Source: Sutcliffiella tianshenii
GTDB taxonomy: Bacteria > Bacillota > Bacilli > Bacillales > Bacillaceae_I
DNA: 64,000 bases
NCBI RefSeq assembly: GCF_016908565.1
Contig: NZ_JAFBED010000004.1
Location: 62,001-126,000, forward strand
Reading direction: 5' to 3'
Shown: positions 22,474 through 30,645 of the stretch, in pieces
Layout: every line of letters starts with the position of its first letter
Position numbering within the stretch: position 1 is the first letter of the stretch
Notes under the pieces: generated by a model
The model's database searches: none
Told to the model about the DNA's origin: nothing
The model's input: the letters and a program-made list of their open reading frames with translations, nothing else
Translations under genes and position numbers: made by a program

Positions 22474-23787
22474 TTAGATTTCCACATCGGGCATGAATTG
22501 CTGAAACACCGCATCTTTTGTGATAGGATAGATTTCCTCTTTCGCGATCTCATTTATGATCATCTGATTTCTCATCACGGCAAGACTCAGGTTGGTTGCG
22601 GCGGTACCATGACTATGCTCAAGATTCGTGGAAACGAAGATATGGTGATACCGATCTTCCTTCCATACAAGCCTGAAACATTCATCCACCATAAACTCCT
22701 TATCACTTTCCCAGACAAGGTCTTCCTTCTTGTCCCAGATCCAGCCGGGTATATGCGGTTTGTATCCTGTGGCCAGTACCACCTTTTCCGCTTTTCTGGT
22801 AAAGCGTTCCTGTTTTTCCCATTGCAGGCAGGTCAGCTCCATTTCGCTTCCATTGCCTTTTATTTCTTCGACCTCTGTCAAAGGCTGTATCGTTATCTTC
22901 TTATCCCTGCCTTCCACCGATCTATTATAGAGCAGATCGTATATTCTTACTAAAGTCTCTTTATCAACACCATTGCGGACAGTATCCAGCCTCTTGAGGG
23001 CCTCCTTTCTTTGTTTATAGTCCAATCCATGGAAATAACGGACATAATCCGGCGAAAATACTTCCTGGCCAAGCTTCGCCATTTCCAATTGGGATATGGT
23101 TGCTGCCCTCGTATACCAGGTTAACGTATAGTCATGATGCTTTTGATCTTCCAGCAGCTCATAAAAGACCTCTGCGGCGCTCTGACCGGACCCTACAACT
23201 ACGACAGAGCGGGAGTCCTTGATATCTTTGGCATGCGGAAGGTATTCGCTGGTATGCACCACAAAGTTCCCGTCACCCTTCAATTTCTCAGGAATAAAAG
23301 GAACACTCCCTGTGCCAAGGACAATATGCCGTGAAAAGTAGGATTGCCTTTCACCTGAACCCGTATCCCTTACTGTGACACGGTACACGTTTTCTCCTGA
23401 ATGCTCATCCTCCGTAACATCTATCACTTCTTTTCCGAAATGACAGTGAGACAATTGTTCCGCGACCCATCTGGCATAGAGATTGTATTCCCGGCGTGGA
23501 ATATCAAATCGCCGGAAAAAATAAAACTGGTACATTCTATCCTGTTTATGTACATAGTTCAAAAAGCTGTATTTACTGGTGGGGTCGGCAAAGGTAACAA
23601 GGTCCGCAATGAAAGGGACCTGCAGATCTGACTGCTCAATCAGCATTCCCGGATGCCAGTTGAACCCTTCCTCTTTATCAAAGAATAATGTCTCAATGCC
23701 CTTGCATGTGTCCAAAAGCGCAGCCAATCCTAAGTTGAAAGGGCCAATGCCTACCCCTATCAGATCATAAACCATTGATTTACCCAT
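22474..23787 (-). CDS. Lysine/ornithine N-monooxygenase (siderophore hydroxylase-like)
   Basis: The start at 23787 is chosen because AAGGGGG precedes it by 9 bp; an upstream in-frame ATG lacks a site. The 437-aa protein has the FAD motif GVGIGPFNLGLAAL, the NADPH motif VVVVGSGQSAAEVFYEL and the C-terminal ATGYKP motif of IucD/PvdA/SidA enzymes, which hydroxylate the side-chain amine of lysine or ornithine for hydroxamate siderophores. No synthetase or transporter genes adjoin it, so it either serves a pathway elsewhere or has another amine as substrate. No convincing Fur box was seen upstream. Confidence 0.85.
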   Translation of the reverse strand: MGKSMVYDLIGVGIGPFNLGLAALLDTCKGIETLFFDKEEGFNWHPGMLIEQSDLQVPFIADLVTFADPTSKYSFLNYVHKQDRMYQFYFFRRFDIPRREYNLYARWVAEQLSHCHFGKEVIDVTEDEHSGENVYRVTVRDTGSGERQSYFSRHIVLGTGSVPFIPEKLKGDGNFVVHTSEYLPHAKDIKDSRSVVVVGSGQSAAEVFYELLEDQKHHDYTLTWYTRAATISQLEMAKLGQEVFSPDYVRYFHGLDYKQRKEALKRLDTVRNGVDKETLVRIYDLLYNRSVEGRDKKITIQPLTEVEEIKGNGSEMELTCLQWEKQERFTRKAEKVVLATGYKPHIPGWIWDKKEDLVWESDKEFMVDECFRLVWKEDRYHHIFVSTNLEHSHGTAATNLSLAVMRNQMIINEIAKEEIYPITKDAVFQQFMPDVEI

Positions 23788-23869
23788 AAAAATCCCCCTT
23801 ATTTGTCGATTCATTTTCTTTTATATCAGCATTTTATTATTACCCTTTTTTTCCTGAATTTCTTATCTT

Positions 23870-23902
23870 CATAAAAAAAAGGACAGAAAATTTTCTGTCC
23901 CA
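23870..23902 (-). terminator. Terminator of the histidine kinase gene
   Basis: GGACAGAAAATTTTCTGTCC is a perfect palindrome; on the minus strand it is followed by nine T residues. Confidence 0.85.
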
Positions 23903-24005
23903 AAGGTCTTGCGTGTACGAAAGGAGAAGGAAGTTGTACACCATACATTCTATGTTAGTTCTCATAAACTGCTTGGTCATCTATCTTCTATCAAACGCAC
24001 ATTTT

Positions 24006-25274
24006 TTATGATTTCGGTAGAGATAGAGTCACAATAGTTCCTTCGCCTTCCTTGCTTTCAATAGCAAGGTGACCATCATGCTCCTGGATGATTTTATAAG
24101 TTATCGTTAAACCTAGGCCCATCCCTTTTTCCTTGGATGTAAAAAATGCGTGTCCGAGCAGCTTCTGGTTTGCCTCACTTATACCAATCCCATTATCACG
24201 GATTTTAACCGTTACATAACCTTCCGTAGTTTCATGGGAAGAAATATCGATTATGCCGCCGCTCGGCATTGCCTCCATTGCATTTTTGATGAGGTTGAGG
24301 AATACCTGCTTCAACCCGTTTATATCGCCCTTTACGAGGGTTGATTCATCAAGATCATTCAATTTGATATGTATATTGTTTTTCAGTGATTCATTGCTCA
24401 CAAGATCAATGACATACTGTACCGCTTCGATAATCGGGAAAACCACCAATTTCTTAGTGTGCGGCTTGGAGAGTATCAGCATTTCACTGACAATATCATT
24501 GATTCGATCAATCTCGGACAATACCAGATTGACATGGTCCTTGTTTGTTTTTCCTGATTTCTGGATAAGCTGGATGAACCCCTTAATCGCAGTCAACGGA
24601 TTTTTTATTTCATGGGCAATACCAGCGGACAGTTCCCCTACTACCGACAGTTTTTCCTTAGTAACAAGCAATTGTTCGGCCTTTTTCAAAGATGAAATAT
24701 CCCTTCCGATGGTAACAAGTGCCCTTCTGTTCCCGTCAGGGTAAAACAGTGGGACTTTGATGACATCAAAAGTCTTCCATTCTCCACACGGAATCACAAA
24801 GGATTCCTCGTCCCGGGTGAGTTTACCCTCTTTCCATGTTTGCTCGTCTGTATCGGTGCAATAGGCAAACGCTTCTTTGAAATGAGGAGAGTATTCGCCA
24901 AGTTCCAGGTCCGTTTTCCCTTTATAATCGACATCTTGCAGTTCATATAAGGAAAGCCCATATTGATTGGCCAGCAGCCACCTGCCTTCTCCATCTTTGA
25001 AGCAGACAAAGTCCGGCATATTATTGATGAGCGTCAAAAGCTCATGTTCTTTCTGTTCGAGTTGCTTCAATGCCTCATGCTTTTTAATGATCAGATATAT
25101 AAGTACAGCTGTTATGAGGATGAATACCCAGCCTTTTAAAAGGTTGACATATTCTGCAATTACCAGATTATTGTTTTGCCTCAGGCTGTACAGCCAATAA
25201 TCAGTCAGTGTAACCCAAAGGATTCCAAAACCCAGATAGATTAATGGCAAAAGCCGTAGCCATTTATTTTTCAT
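24006..25274 (-). CDS. Membrane PAS-sensor histidine kinase, sporulation-kinase-like
   Basis: 422 aa: two N-terminal membrane helices (residues 8-27 and 45-64) with a short extracellular loop, a PAS domain (about 75-195), then the H-box GELSAGIAHEIKNPLTAIKGFIQL, N-box NLIKNAMEAMP, G1 IRDNGIGI and G2 GMGLGLTITYKI. The H-box is of the NtrB/KinA type seen in Bacillus phosphorelay kinases. No response regulator is beside it, as is usual for sporulation kinases that signal to Spo0F. Orphan status supports but does not prove that role. Confidence 0.85.
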   Translation of the reverse strand: MKNKWLRLLPLIYLGFGILWVTLTDYWLYSLRQNNNLVIAEYVNLLKGWVFILITAVLIYLIIKKHEALKQLEQKEHELLTLINNMPDFVCFKDGEGRWLLANQYGLSLYELQDVDYKGKTDLELGEYSPHFKEAFAYCTDTDEQTWKEGKLTRDEESFVIPCGEWKTFDVIKVPLFYPDGNRRALVTIGRDISSLKKAEQLLVTKEKLSVVGELSAGIAHEIKNPLTAIKGFIQLIQKSGKTNKDHVNLVLSEIDRINDIVSEMLILSKPHTKKLVVFPIIEAVQYVIDLVSNESLKNNIHIKLNDLDESTLVKGDINGLKQVFLNLIKNAMEAMPSGGIIDISSHETTEGYVTVKIRDNGIGISEANQKLLGHAFFTSKEKGMGLGLTITYKIIQEHDGHLAIESKEGEGTIVTLSLPKS

Positions 25275-25582
25275 ACTATACTCCTATTAACATAGATAGT
25301 CTTTTTTGTCGGTGTCACTTCTTTTATTCAAGGAAGTGGTTTGACTTGTGTTTCTTTTATTATAAAGGTTTCCTGAAAAAATAAACACAAAGTCCTTGTT
25401 GGGAAAGTGATGTCCAAAAACCGTTTTTAATTCACCTTTTTCATTATACACTTTCCCAAGTTCTATTTTCCATCATCTTTTGGTTCCACTAATGAGGTAA
25501 AAAGGCCTGTCAGGTTTATGTGCTTTTTTTCAGGGTATATATACCATATACATGAAACAGTGAAGAAAGGATGAGGATGAGC
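25275..25582. other. Divergent intergenic region with a short palindrome
   Basis: About 300 bp between the kinase and the small membrane protein gene; no gene is supported. GGTATATATACC (25534-25545) is a perfect 12-bp palindrome 37 bp before the small gene and might overlap its promoter. Confidence 0.5.
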
Positions 25583-25738
25583 ATGTACGAAGACAAAGAT
25601 GTCAGAGTGGAAAAAAGAGAAACAAAAGAGGATAGAGGCTTAGTTGCATCCACATTTATCAAATATACTGCGTACTTGGTAATTTTCTTCGGTATTATCT
25701 GGTTTATCATTTCTTATCTATTGCCTATGATTCAATAG
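25583..25738 (+). CDS. 51-aa single-pass membrane protein
   Basis: ATG at 25583 with GAAAGGATGAGG upstream (an alternative ATG at 25577 is in frame). The peptide begins MYEDKDVRVEKRETKE, then has one membrane helix (AYLVIFFGIIWFIISYLLP). Highly charged head and hydrophobic tail resemble small Bacillus membrane proteins of unknown function. It has its own terminator, which supports it being real. Confidence 0.65.
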   Translation: MYEDKDVRVEKRETKEDRGLVASTFIKYTAYLVIFFGIIWFIISYLLPMIQ

Positions 25739-25759
25739 CTTTATGGATAGTAAAGATAA

Positions 25760-25798
25760 AGACAGGAAAGGTCCATGAGACCTTTCCTGTTTTTTTGC
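25760..25798 (+). terminator. Terminator of the 51-aa gene
   Basis: ACAGGAAAGGT (25762-25772) pairs perfectly with ACCTTTCCTGT (25780-25790), followed by T residues. Confidence 0.9.
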
Positions 25799-25804
25799 AG
25801 AATT

Positions 25805-25888
25805 TTAGTAGAAAGATTTACCTACAATCACTAGTAAGATAAACAATACTAAAATCAATACAAAGTTGTTACCATAACTTCCACTCAT
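25805..25888 (-). CDS. YjcZ-family sporulation peptide
   Basis: 27 aa from the ATG at 25888 with GGAAGGAG upstream. MSGSYGNNFVLILVLFILLVIVGKSFY follows the family pattern of a Gly/Ser/Tyr head and one membrane helix ending with a Ser-Phe-Tyr. Related peptides (YjcZ, SscA) are made in sporulating Bacillus and sit in the spore coat or membrane. Missed by length-filtered gene callers but convincingly real by sequence pattern. Confidence 0.8.
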   Translation of the reverse strand: MSGSYGNNFVLILVLFILLVIVGKSFY

Positions 25889-26042
25889 CTATCCACACTC
25901 CTTCCCGCAAGTGATACTACATAGTATGAAAGGCTATTCCCATGTGTATAGACAAGTGTTCATATTAACCAACATTTTCACGTCAAAATATAAAAAGACA
26001 CAGGAATCCCCAAAACACAGATCCTTTGTGCCCTCACATAAA

Positions 26043-26315
26043 CTAGTATGCCTGAAAAAGCATCGGAGCCATAACGGCAAGGATTGTAGCTGTGACCCCG
26101 ATTAAAAATAGTAAAACATAGGTAATGAACCTGGCACCTTTCTGATAGAGAATGACACAGATAAGATAGAGGATGGCCGATATCGAAATAAATCCTAGCG
26201 CCTCCATCCTGGTGTCCCAGCCATGCTTTTTCAACTCGAGTTGCAGGAAAGTCTGAAGTATGAGACCGCCAAAAATGAATAACCCAATCCAAAAAGCTAA
26301 ATTAATACGCTTCAT
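26043..26315 (-). CDS. Small three-helix membrane protein
   Basis: 90 aa from the ATG at 26315 (AAAGGA 9 bp upstream). Three membrane helices are evident at about residues 6-24, 38-56 and 63-86. No conserved motif recognised. Downstream of the TolB-like gene, separated by about 75 bp; both are on the minus strand and may be co-transcribed. Confidence 0.65.
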   Translation of the reverse strand: MKRINLAFWIGLFIFGGLILQTFLQLELKKHGWDTRMEALGFISISAILYLICVILYQKGARFITYVLLFLIGVTATILAVMAPMLFQAY

Positions 26316-26390
26316 CCTACTCATTCCTTTATTTTTCTCTATTTCTACTTTATCACATCAGGAAGGCTTAATTGAAGCAATACCCTCAGG

Positions 26391-27461
26391 TCAAAGTGCC
26401 GTTCCTGAGAATTGTGGCATCTGCAGGGTGATGGATTTTATCCTTTCTCCATTAAGATCCAAGGCCCATAGCTTGAAGTTGGCTTGGCCTTTTGTCCAGC
26501 TTTGGTCTTGAATAAACAGTACCCGATTGGACTCTCGGAAAAATGTGGGTTCAGTTATGAATGTCCGGAAGCTTGTGACAGGTTCCACTTGATTCCCATT
26601 TACGTCCATCGTATAAAGCTCATAGATGGTTTGCGATTTTTTACGCGGATTTGCACTGCCGGCAGAAAATGCGATAAGAGATCCATCAGGTGAAATCCTC
26701 CCGCTGTATATATGTTCAGAGGTGACGGTACTACTCGGCTTTACCATATTTGCTGCCTTCTTTTCTTTATCGTATACAAAGAAACTGGAGGCCGTTTTTC
26801 CTTCTTCCCCTTCATCCACCTGGACATAACCTATTCTTTTTCCATCATCAGTAATGGACAAGCTTCGTTTCTTTAGGCTTTCCGTTTTCGTCAATCGTTC
26901 TTTGTTCCCCCCCGTTACCGATATGGAATATAAATCCACGTTAACCGGGCCCTCCTTTGGACCGACACCTTCACTATTGTATTCTTTCGCCCCCAGATAA
27001 TAGATCAATTGGTCATCTTCGGAAAAAATGGCATCAATGATAAGCTCTTGATTTTCCGATATCCTTGTGAGATCACTACCATCCTTATTCATGATATACA
27101 GCGACTGATTCAAGCTTTCAGCTGTTTTCTCTTGCGATAAGAATAAAAGCTTCTCTCCGCTTTTTGAATATCTTGGATGAACATGACTCTCATTCTGCCT
27201 TGGGTATGTCAGCTGCACAACCTCGGTCCCATCAAGATTGGCTTGATAAAGTGCCCCATCACCACTTTGGTAGAAAGGAAAAACTATTTTTTCATCATCG
27301 GGAGAAAGCGCAACTGTATCCCCAAAGCCATGATCGATGGGAATCCAGGACCTTGTGAAGCGTTCCGAGAAAAAATACAATAGCACCGATACGATAATGA
27401 CAAATGCAATGAGGGATATTGTAAATAGCTTTAATGTTTGCTTTTTCAATAGAATCGCCAT
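26391..27461 (-). CDS. Membrane-anchored TolB-like PD40 beta-propeller protein
   Basis: 356 aa with an N-terminal signal-anchor helix (residues 10-30) and an external domain containing repeats of the PD40/TolB type: ALSPDDEKIVF, RYSKSGEKLLFLSQ, SITDDGKRIGYV and ISPDGSLIAFSAG. The number of repeats fits a six-bladed propeller. Such proteins bind partners or substrates outside the membrane; no enzyme motif is present. The start ATG lacks a clear ribosome-binding site. Function unknown. Confidence 0.75.
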   Translation of the reverse strand: MAILLKKQTLKLFTISLIAFVIIVSVLLYFFSERFTRSWIPIDHGFGDTVALSPDDEKIVFPFYQSGDGALYQANLDGTEVVQLTYPRQNESHVHPRYSKSGEKLLFLSQEKTAESLNQSLYIMNKDGSDLTRISENQELIIDAIFSEDDQLIYYLGAKEYNSEGVGPKEGPVNVDLYSISVTGGNKERLTKTESLKKRSLSITDDGKRIGYVQVDEGEEGKTASSFFVYDKEKKAANMVKPSSTVTSEHIYSGRISPDGSLIAFSAGSANPRKKSQTIYELYTMDVNGNQVEPVTSFRTFITEPTFFRESNRVLFIQDQSWTKGQANFKLWALDLNGERIKSITLQMPQFSGTAL

Positions 27462-27561
27462 CTTTCATTTTAATCTCTGCGTAGTTTACCCCAAACCGAT
27501 AAAATCCTTACAAAAAAACAATCCATAGCAGAGGTCGCTGCAAAGGATTGTTCCGTGTCTG

Positions 27562-28632
27562 TTATTTAGCTATCTTGATTATTTCAGATAGGATGATTTC
27601 AAGTGTGTTTGGTGCACTGTCCTTCTCCATGTTACCTACAAGGACTTCTTTTTCCTTCTGCAATTCCTGTATTTTGGCGCTAAGTGATGTTTCATTCAGT
27701 TCCTCTTCCAACAATACTTTGGCAAACCCCTTTTTCTCAAAGGAATTTGCATTGAGTATCTGATCTCCCCTGCTCGCTGCCCGGGAAAGTGGAATGAGGA
27801 GCATCGGCTTGCGCAGTGCGAGAAATTCAAAGATGGAATTTGCTCCCGCCCTTGAAATAATATACTGTGAGGCTGCCAAGATATCAGGCAGTTCATCGGA
27901 AATATATTCGAATTGCTTATAGCCTTTTTTATTTTGGAAGCTTTGATCTACATTCCCTTTCCCGCAAATATGGACAATTTGAAAGCTGGCCGTTAAGGTC
28001 GGAAGGATTTTCCTCACAGTTTCATTAATTTTCTTCGCTCCCAAGCTTCCACCCATTATCGTAAGGATCGGCTTTGGCTCATGGAATCCCAGCCACGCTC
28101 TCCCTTCCGCCTCTCTGCCCTTGAATAGCTCTTCCCGTATCGGAGAACCAGTGAAAAGCACACGATCGGAAGGGAAATGCTTCAAGGTTTCATCGAATGT
28201 AACGAAAACCTTGGTGGCAAATTTGGTTGCAATTTTATTTGCTAAGCCTGGTGTGATATCCGATTCATGAATGATGACCGGTATCTTCAGCATTTTCGCT
28301 GCAACCACCACCGGAACCGTCACAAATCCACCTTTGGAAAATACAACTCTTGGTTTTTCCTTTCTGAGAATGAAATATGCCTCCATGGCACCTTTCATTA
28401 TTTTCAATGGATCAGAAAAGTTCTTCCAGTCGAAGTATCTTCTAAGCTTTCCGCTTGAGATGCCATGAAAGGGGATATTTTCTTTTGTAATGATATCCTC
28501 CTCAATGCCTTTTCTAGATCCGATATATGTGATGTCCCAGCCTTTAGCCTTCAGCTTATTCATAATGGCAATGTTCGGTGTAACGTGCCCGGCAGATCCC
28601 CCACCAGTAAAAACAATTTTATTTTTTTTCAT
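27562..28632 (-). CDS. murG: MurG-type N-acetylglucosaminyltransferase
   Basis: 356 aa. [13 protein letters not shown] (N-terminal glycine-rich loop), [17 protein letters not shown] and [11 protein letters not shown] (UDP-GlcNAc-binding domain) are MurG signatures. MurG transfers GlcNAc to undecaprenyl-muramyl-pentapeptide (lipid I) to give lipid II at the inner membrane face. It stands alone here, outside a dcw cluster, so it may be a second copy as in the Bacillus cereus group, or a MurG-like enzyme for another glycolipid. The strand is shared with its neighbours but gaps of over 90 bp separate them. Confidence 0.85.
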   Translation of the reverse strand: MKKNKIVFTGGGSAGHVTPNIAIMNKLKAKGWDITYIGSRKGIEEDIITKENIPFHGISSGKLRRYFDWKNFSDPLKIMKGAMEAYFILRKEKPRVVFSKGGFVTVPVVVAAKMLKIPVIIHESDITPGLANKIATKFATKVFVTFDETLKHFPSDRVLFTGSPIREELFKGREAEGRAWLGFHEPKPILTIMGGSLGAKKINETVRKILPTLTASFQIVHICGKGNVDQSFQNKKGYKQFEYISDELPDILAASQYIISRAGANSIFEFLALRKPMLLIPLSRAASRGDQILNANSFEKKGFAKVLLEEELNETSLSAKIQELQKEKEVLVGNMEKDSAPNTLEIILSEIIKIAK

Positions 28633-28724
28633 ACCTTCATCATCCTTTTTACATTCCTCTATAGTCTCTACCCTATATTATTATCGAAATGCAGCAGAAA
28701 GGCAAAAATATTTTCAAATAAGAA

Positions 28725-28767
28725 AAAGGCCAGAAAGCGATTCCCACCGCCTTCTTGGCCTATCAGC
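28725..28767 (-). terminator. Terminator of the yvrJ-like gene
   Basis: On the minus strand AGGCCAAGAAGGCG pairs imperfectly with CGCTTTCTGGCCT and is followed by TTTTTC. Confidence 0.7.
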
Positions 28768-28932
28768 TTATTTCGTACTCCGTTTCGGTTGCGTGTGGAA
28801 AGTCATTTGATATGGTAACTGTTGCAAGGTTTTTGATACCTGCTCAAGCCTTTGCTCGATTCGATGCAGCAAATAAAACGTCACAACGATAGGAAACCCT
28901 ACCTCACTGATCCACGTCCACCATTGTTCCAT
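28768..28932 (-). CDS. YvrJ family protein
   Basis: 54 aa from the ATG at 28932, with AGGAGG upstream. MEQWWTWISEVGFPIVVTFYLLHRIE is the YvrJ-type opening, one membrane helix followed by a charged helix. It lies after DUF2922 and DUF1659 genes, a trio commonly found together in Bacillus. Function unknown. Confidence 0.8.
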   Translation of the reverse strand: MEQWWTWISEVGFPIVVTFYLLHRIEQRLEQVSKTLQQLPYQMTFHTQPKRSTK

Positions 28933-28961
28933 TGAGCATCCTCCTTTCTGTAAACTGTAAA

Positions 28962-28990
28962 AGAAAGGGCCTACAAATGTAGACCCTCCC
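28962..28990 (-). terminator. Weak terminator between DUF2922 and yvrJ
   Basis: GGGTCTAC/GTAGGCCC stem (28967-28986) on the minus strand with a T-rich but interrupted tail; probably leaky, so the three small genes may still be co-expressed. Confidence 0.5.
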
Positions 28991-29000
28991 CGTGGATTGA

Positions 29001-29216
29001 CTAAGCTATTTCGATTTCTGTCACGTTGCGCTCGATGACTTTCGCTCCAACAGCTGAAACAAGGTTCCCGCCACTTGAAGTGAAAACGTCAGCCGCGATG
29101 ATGGAAGCCATCGCAATTGCCAACTCTTCACCCGTCACATCCGCACGGGGATCATCGACCGAGATTTTTACGGATTTTTCTTCCTCATTCAAGAAATACA
29201 ATTCCAAAGTGAACAT
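29001..29216 (-). CDS. DUF2922 family protein
   Basis: 71 aa: TLELYFLNEEEKSVKISVDDPR then ADVTGEELAIAMASII and a final strand ending RNVTEIEIA, the pattern of DUF2922. Downstream of DUF1659 and upstream of YvrJ, 33 bp apart on the same strand. Role unknown; the trio is conserved across Bacillus. Confidence 0.85.
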   Translation of the reverse strand: MFTLELYFLNEEEKSVKISVDDPRADVTGEELAIAMASIIAADVFTSSGGNLVSAVGAKVIERNVTEIEIA

Positions 29217-29249
29217 TCCCGTTCCTCCTTTCCTTTAGTGTGATAGTGG

Positions 29250-29465
29250 TTAACCTAAATGTTGAAGATCGTTACGTTTGACATACGAAACCGGTGTGTT
29301 CTGTAAGCCCGAAATGGCAAACCCAGCTGCCAAAAGTCCGTCTGCAGTAGCAGCCACCTTGATGTTGTTGTAATTCTTCGTACGGAACTGCATCTTGCCA
29401 TTCTCATCGTCCCCAAGCTCATATACAAGACGCAATTGGGAATTTTCAATTGTTACTTCCGCCAT
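29250..29465 (-). CDS. DUF1659 family protein
   Basis: 71 aa from the ATG at 29465; the site AAGGGGGTGAG lies just upstream, so the earlier in-frame ATG is rejected. NSQLRLVYELGDDENGKMQFRTKNYNNIK and DGLLAAGFAISGLQ match the DUF1659 pattern. First gene of the DUF1659-DUF2922-YvrJ group. Confidence 0.85.
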   Translation of the reverse strand: MAEVTIENSQLRLVYELGDDENGKMQFRTKNYNNIKVAATADGLLAAGFAISGLQNTPVSYVKRNDLQHLG

Positions 29466-29534
29466 GTTCTCACCCCCTTTCACCTCTTATATAAAGGTAA
29501 ATGGGGATAAAGTAGCGTCCAGTGAAAAAAAGCA

Positions 29535-29575
29535 TAATAAAAAGACTTATTCACCCTTTAGGAATAAGTCTTATG
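29535..29575 (-). terminator. Terminator of mgsR
   Basis: AAGACTTATTC pairs with GAATAAGTCTT over an 8-nt loop; T-rich tail on the minus strand. Confidence 0.85.
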
Positions 29576-29600
29576 CAGATATTAGGCTTTAGCCATACTA

Positions 29601-29990
29601 TTAGGATACTGATTGCTTTAATTCGTGCTTCGCCTTTTTCTTCGCGATCTTCTGCAGCCCTGATTCATTGTAGCCCACAATCAATTTATGTCCGTTCGTG
29701 ATAATCGGCCTTCTAAGTAGTTTGGGCTCTTCAATCATGAGTTTGATTAATTCAGAAAGGGACAGTTCATTTACATCTACTCCAAGATCCTTGAACGTCT
29801 GGCTTCTGGTTGCAAGTATTTCATCGATTCCTTCTGTCGTTAAGGAAAGGATTTTCATCATATCTTCATAGGATGGCGTTTCTCTGAATATGTGCTTTTC
29901 GCGAAAATTGACATTATTGCTGGTAAGCCACTTTTTTGTCTTACGACATGATGTACAACTTGGATAGCTGTAAAATATGATTTCATTCAT
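29601..29990 (-). CDS. mgsR: MgsR, Spx-family stress regulator
   Basis: The start at 29990 has AGGAGG upstream and gives 129 aa, normal for the family. MNEIIFYSYPSCTSCRKTKKWL contains the CxxC redox switch of the ArsC/Spx fold, and EEPKLLRRPIITNGHKLIVGY is the Spx/MgsR core motif. MgsR (YqgZ) modulates part of the SigmaB general stress regulon in Bacillus subtilis through thiol oxidation. Its position next to yqgY and comGA matches the Bacillus order. Confidence 0.9.
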   Translation of the reverse strand: MNEIIFYSYPSCTSCRKTKKWLTSNNVNFREKHIFRETPSYEDMMKILSLTTEGIDEILATRSQTFKDLGVDVNELSLSELIKLMIEEPKLLRRPIITNGHKLIVGYNESGLQKIAKKKAKHELKQSVS

Positions 29991-30337
29991 CACGACTACC
30001 TCCTGATTAATTTTATTCGTACAGTGGTTTTCTTTGTTAAATTCATTGTACATTATTTGTATAACTTTTGTACAGTGTTTTGTTTAATTTATTTTTCGTC
30101 ATTACTTTTACAAGGTTTATCCCCTGTCCAGAAAGGCAATAGAAGTATGTGAACTAATCAATATTTGTATAGTTGATTGATTGAAGTGTTGTATAATATA
30201 TAGATAAGTAGCGAAAAATGTATTTATTATGTAATCGTCACAAACTAGAAACAAACGCTTATTTACAAGTAAAGTATTGGTACATTATAATAAGTAAGTG
30301 ACAAGCATATGGATAAGTGCGTAAGGAGGGGATACAT
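29991..30337. other. mgsR-yqgY divergent regulatory region
   Basis: A 347-bp gap with no gene. On the mgsR side GTACAA-type words recur three times near 30010-30080 (reading the minus strand), close to a possible -10 TACAAT. The plus-strand promoter is listed separately. Confidence 0.5.
30262..30291 (+). promoter_or_regulatory. SigmaA-like promoter of yqgY
   Basis: TTTACA (30262-30267), 18-bp spacer, TATAAT (30286-30291), 46 bp before the ATG. Confidence 0.5.
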
Positions 30338-30589
30338 ATGGATCGTATGTACCGTGTAATGGGTTTCTGGACAGGGATATTTGCTGTTATGTTCTACCTT
30401 GGACACATGACTCAAACGTCTTTACTATTCTTTGGACAAACGGTATTCTTCATTTTATTAAGTTACTTAAAGCTATCTGAACGTATGTACATTTATATCT
30501 TTGGTGCATATTTAACAATTTTCTTCGTAGGCTTTACGTATTGGACAACATTTATGATGGTACCCGGTGCTGAAACTGGCGGACATTAA
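30338..30589 (+). CDS. yqgY: YqgY family membrane protein (DUF2626)
   Basis: 83 aa from the ATG at 30338, with AAGGAGGGG upstream. MDRMYRVMGFWTGIFAVMFYLGHM then two more hydrophobic helices and TYWTTFMMVPGAETGGH at the end fit DUF2626/YqgY. Small membrane protein of unknown function, conserved beside mgsR in Bacillus. Confidence 0.85.
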   Translation: MDRMYRVMGFWTGIFAVMFYLGHMTQTSLLFFGQTVFFILLSYLKLSERMYIYIFGAYLTIFFVGFTYWTTFMMVPGAETGGH

Positions 30590-30607
30590 GCCATAGGCCC
30601 TTTGCCA

Positions 30608-30645
30608 TCACAAAAAGCGATGACTCATGTCATCGCTTTTTTTCT
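30608..30645. terminator. Convergent terminator
   Basis: AAAAAGCGATGAC pairs with GTCATCGCTTTTTTT around TCAT; serves yqgY and the converging methyltransferase gene. Confidence 0.9.

Noticed and set aside
23788-23870. Fur box before the N-hydroxylase gene
   Set aside because: AT-rich segments resemble parts of GATAAT-type boxes but none keeps the inverted arrangement.
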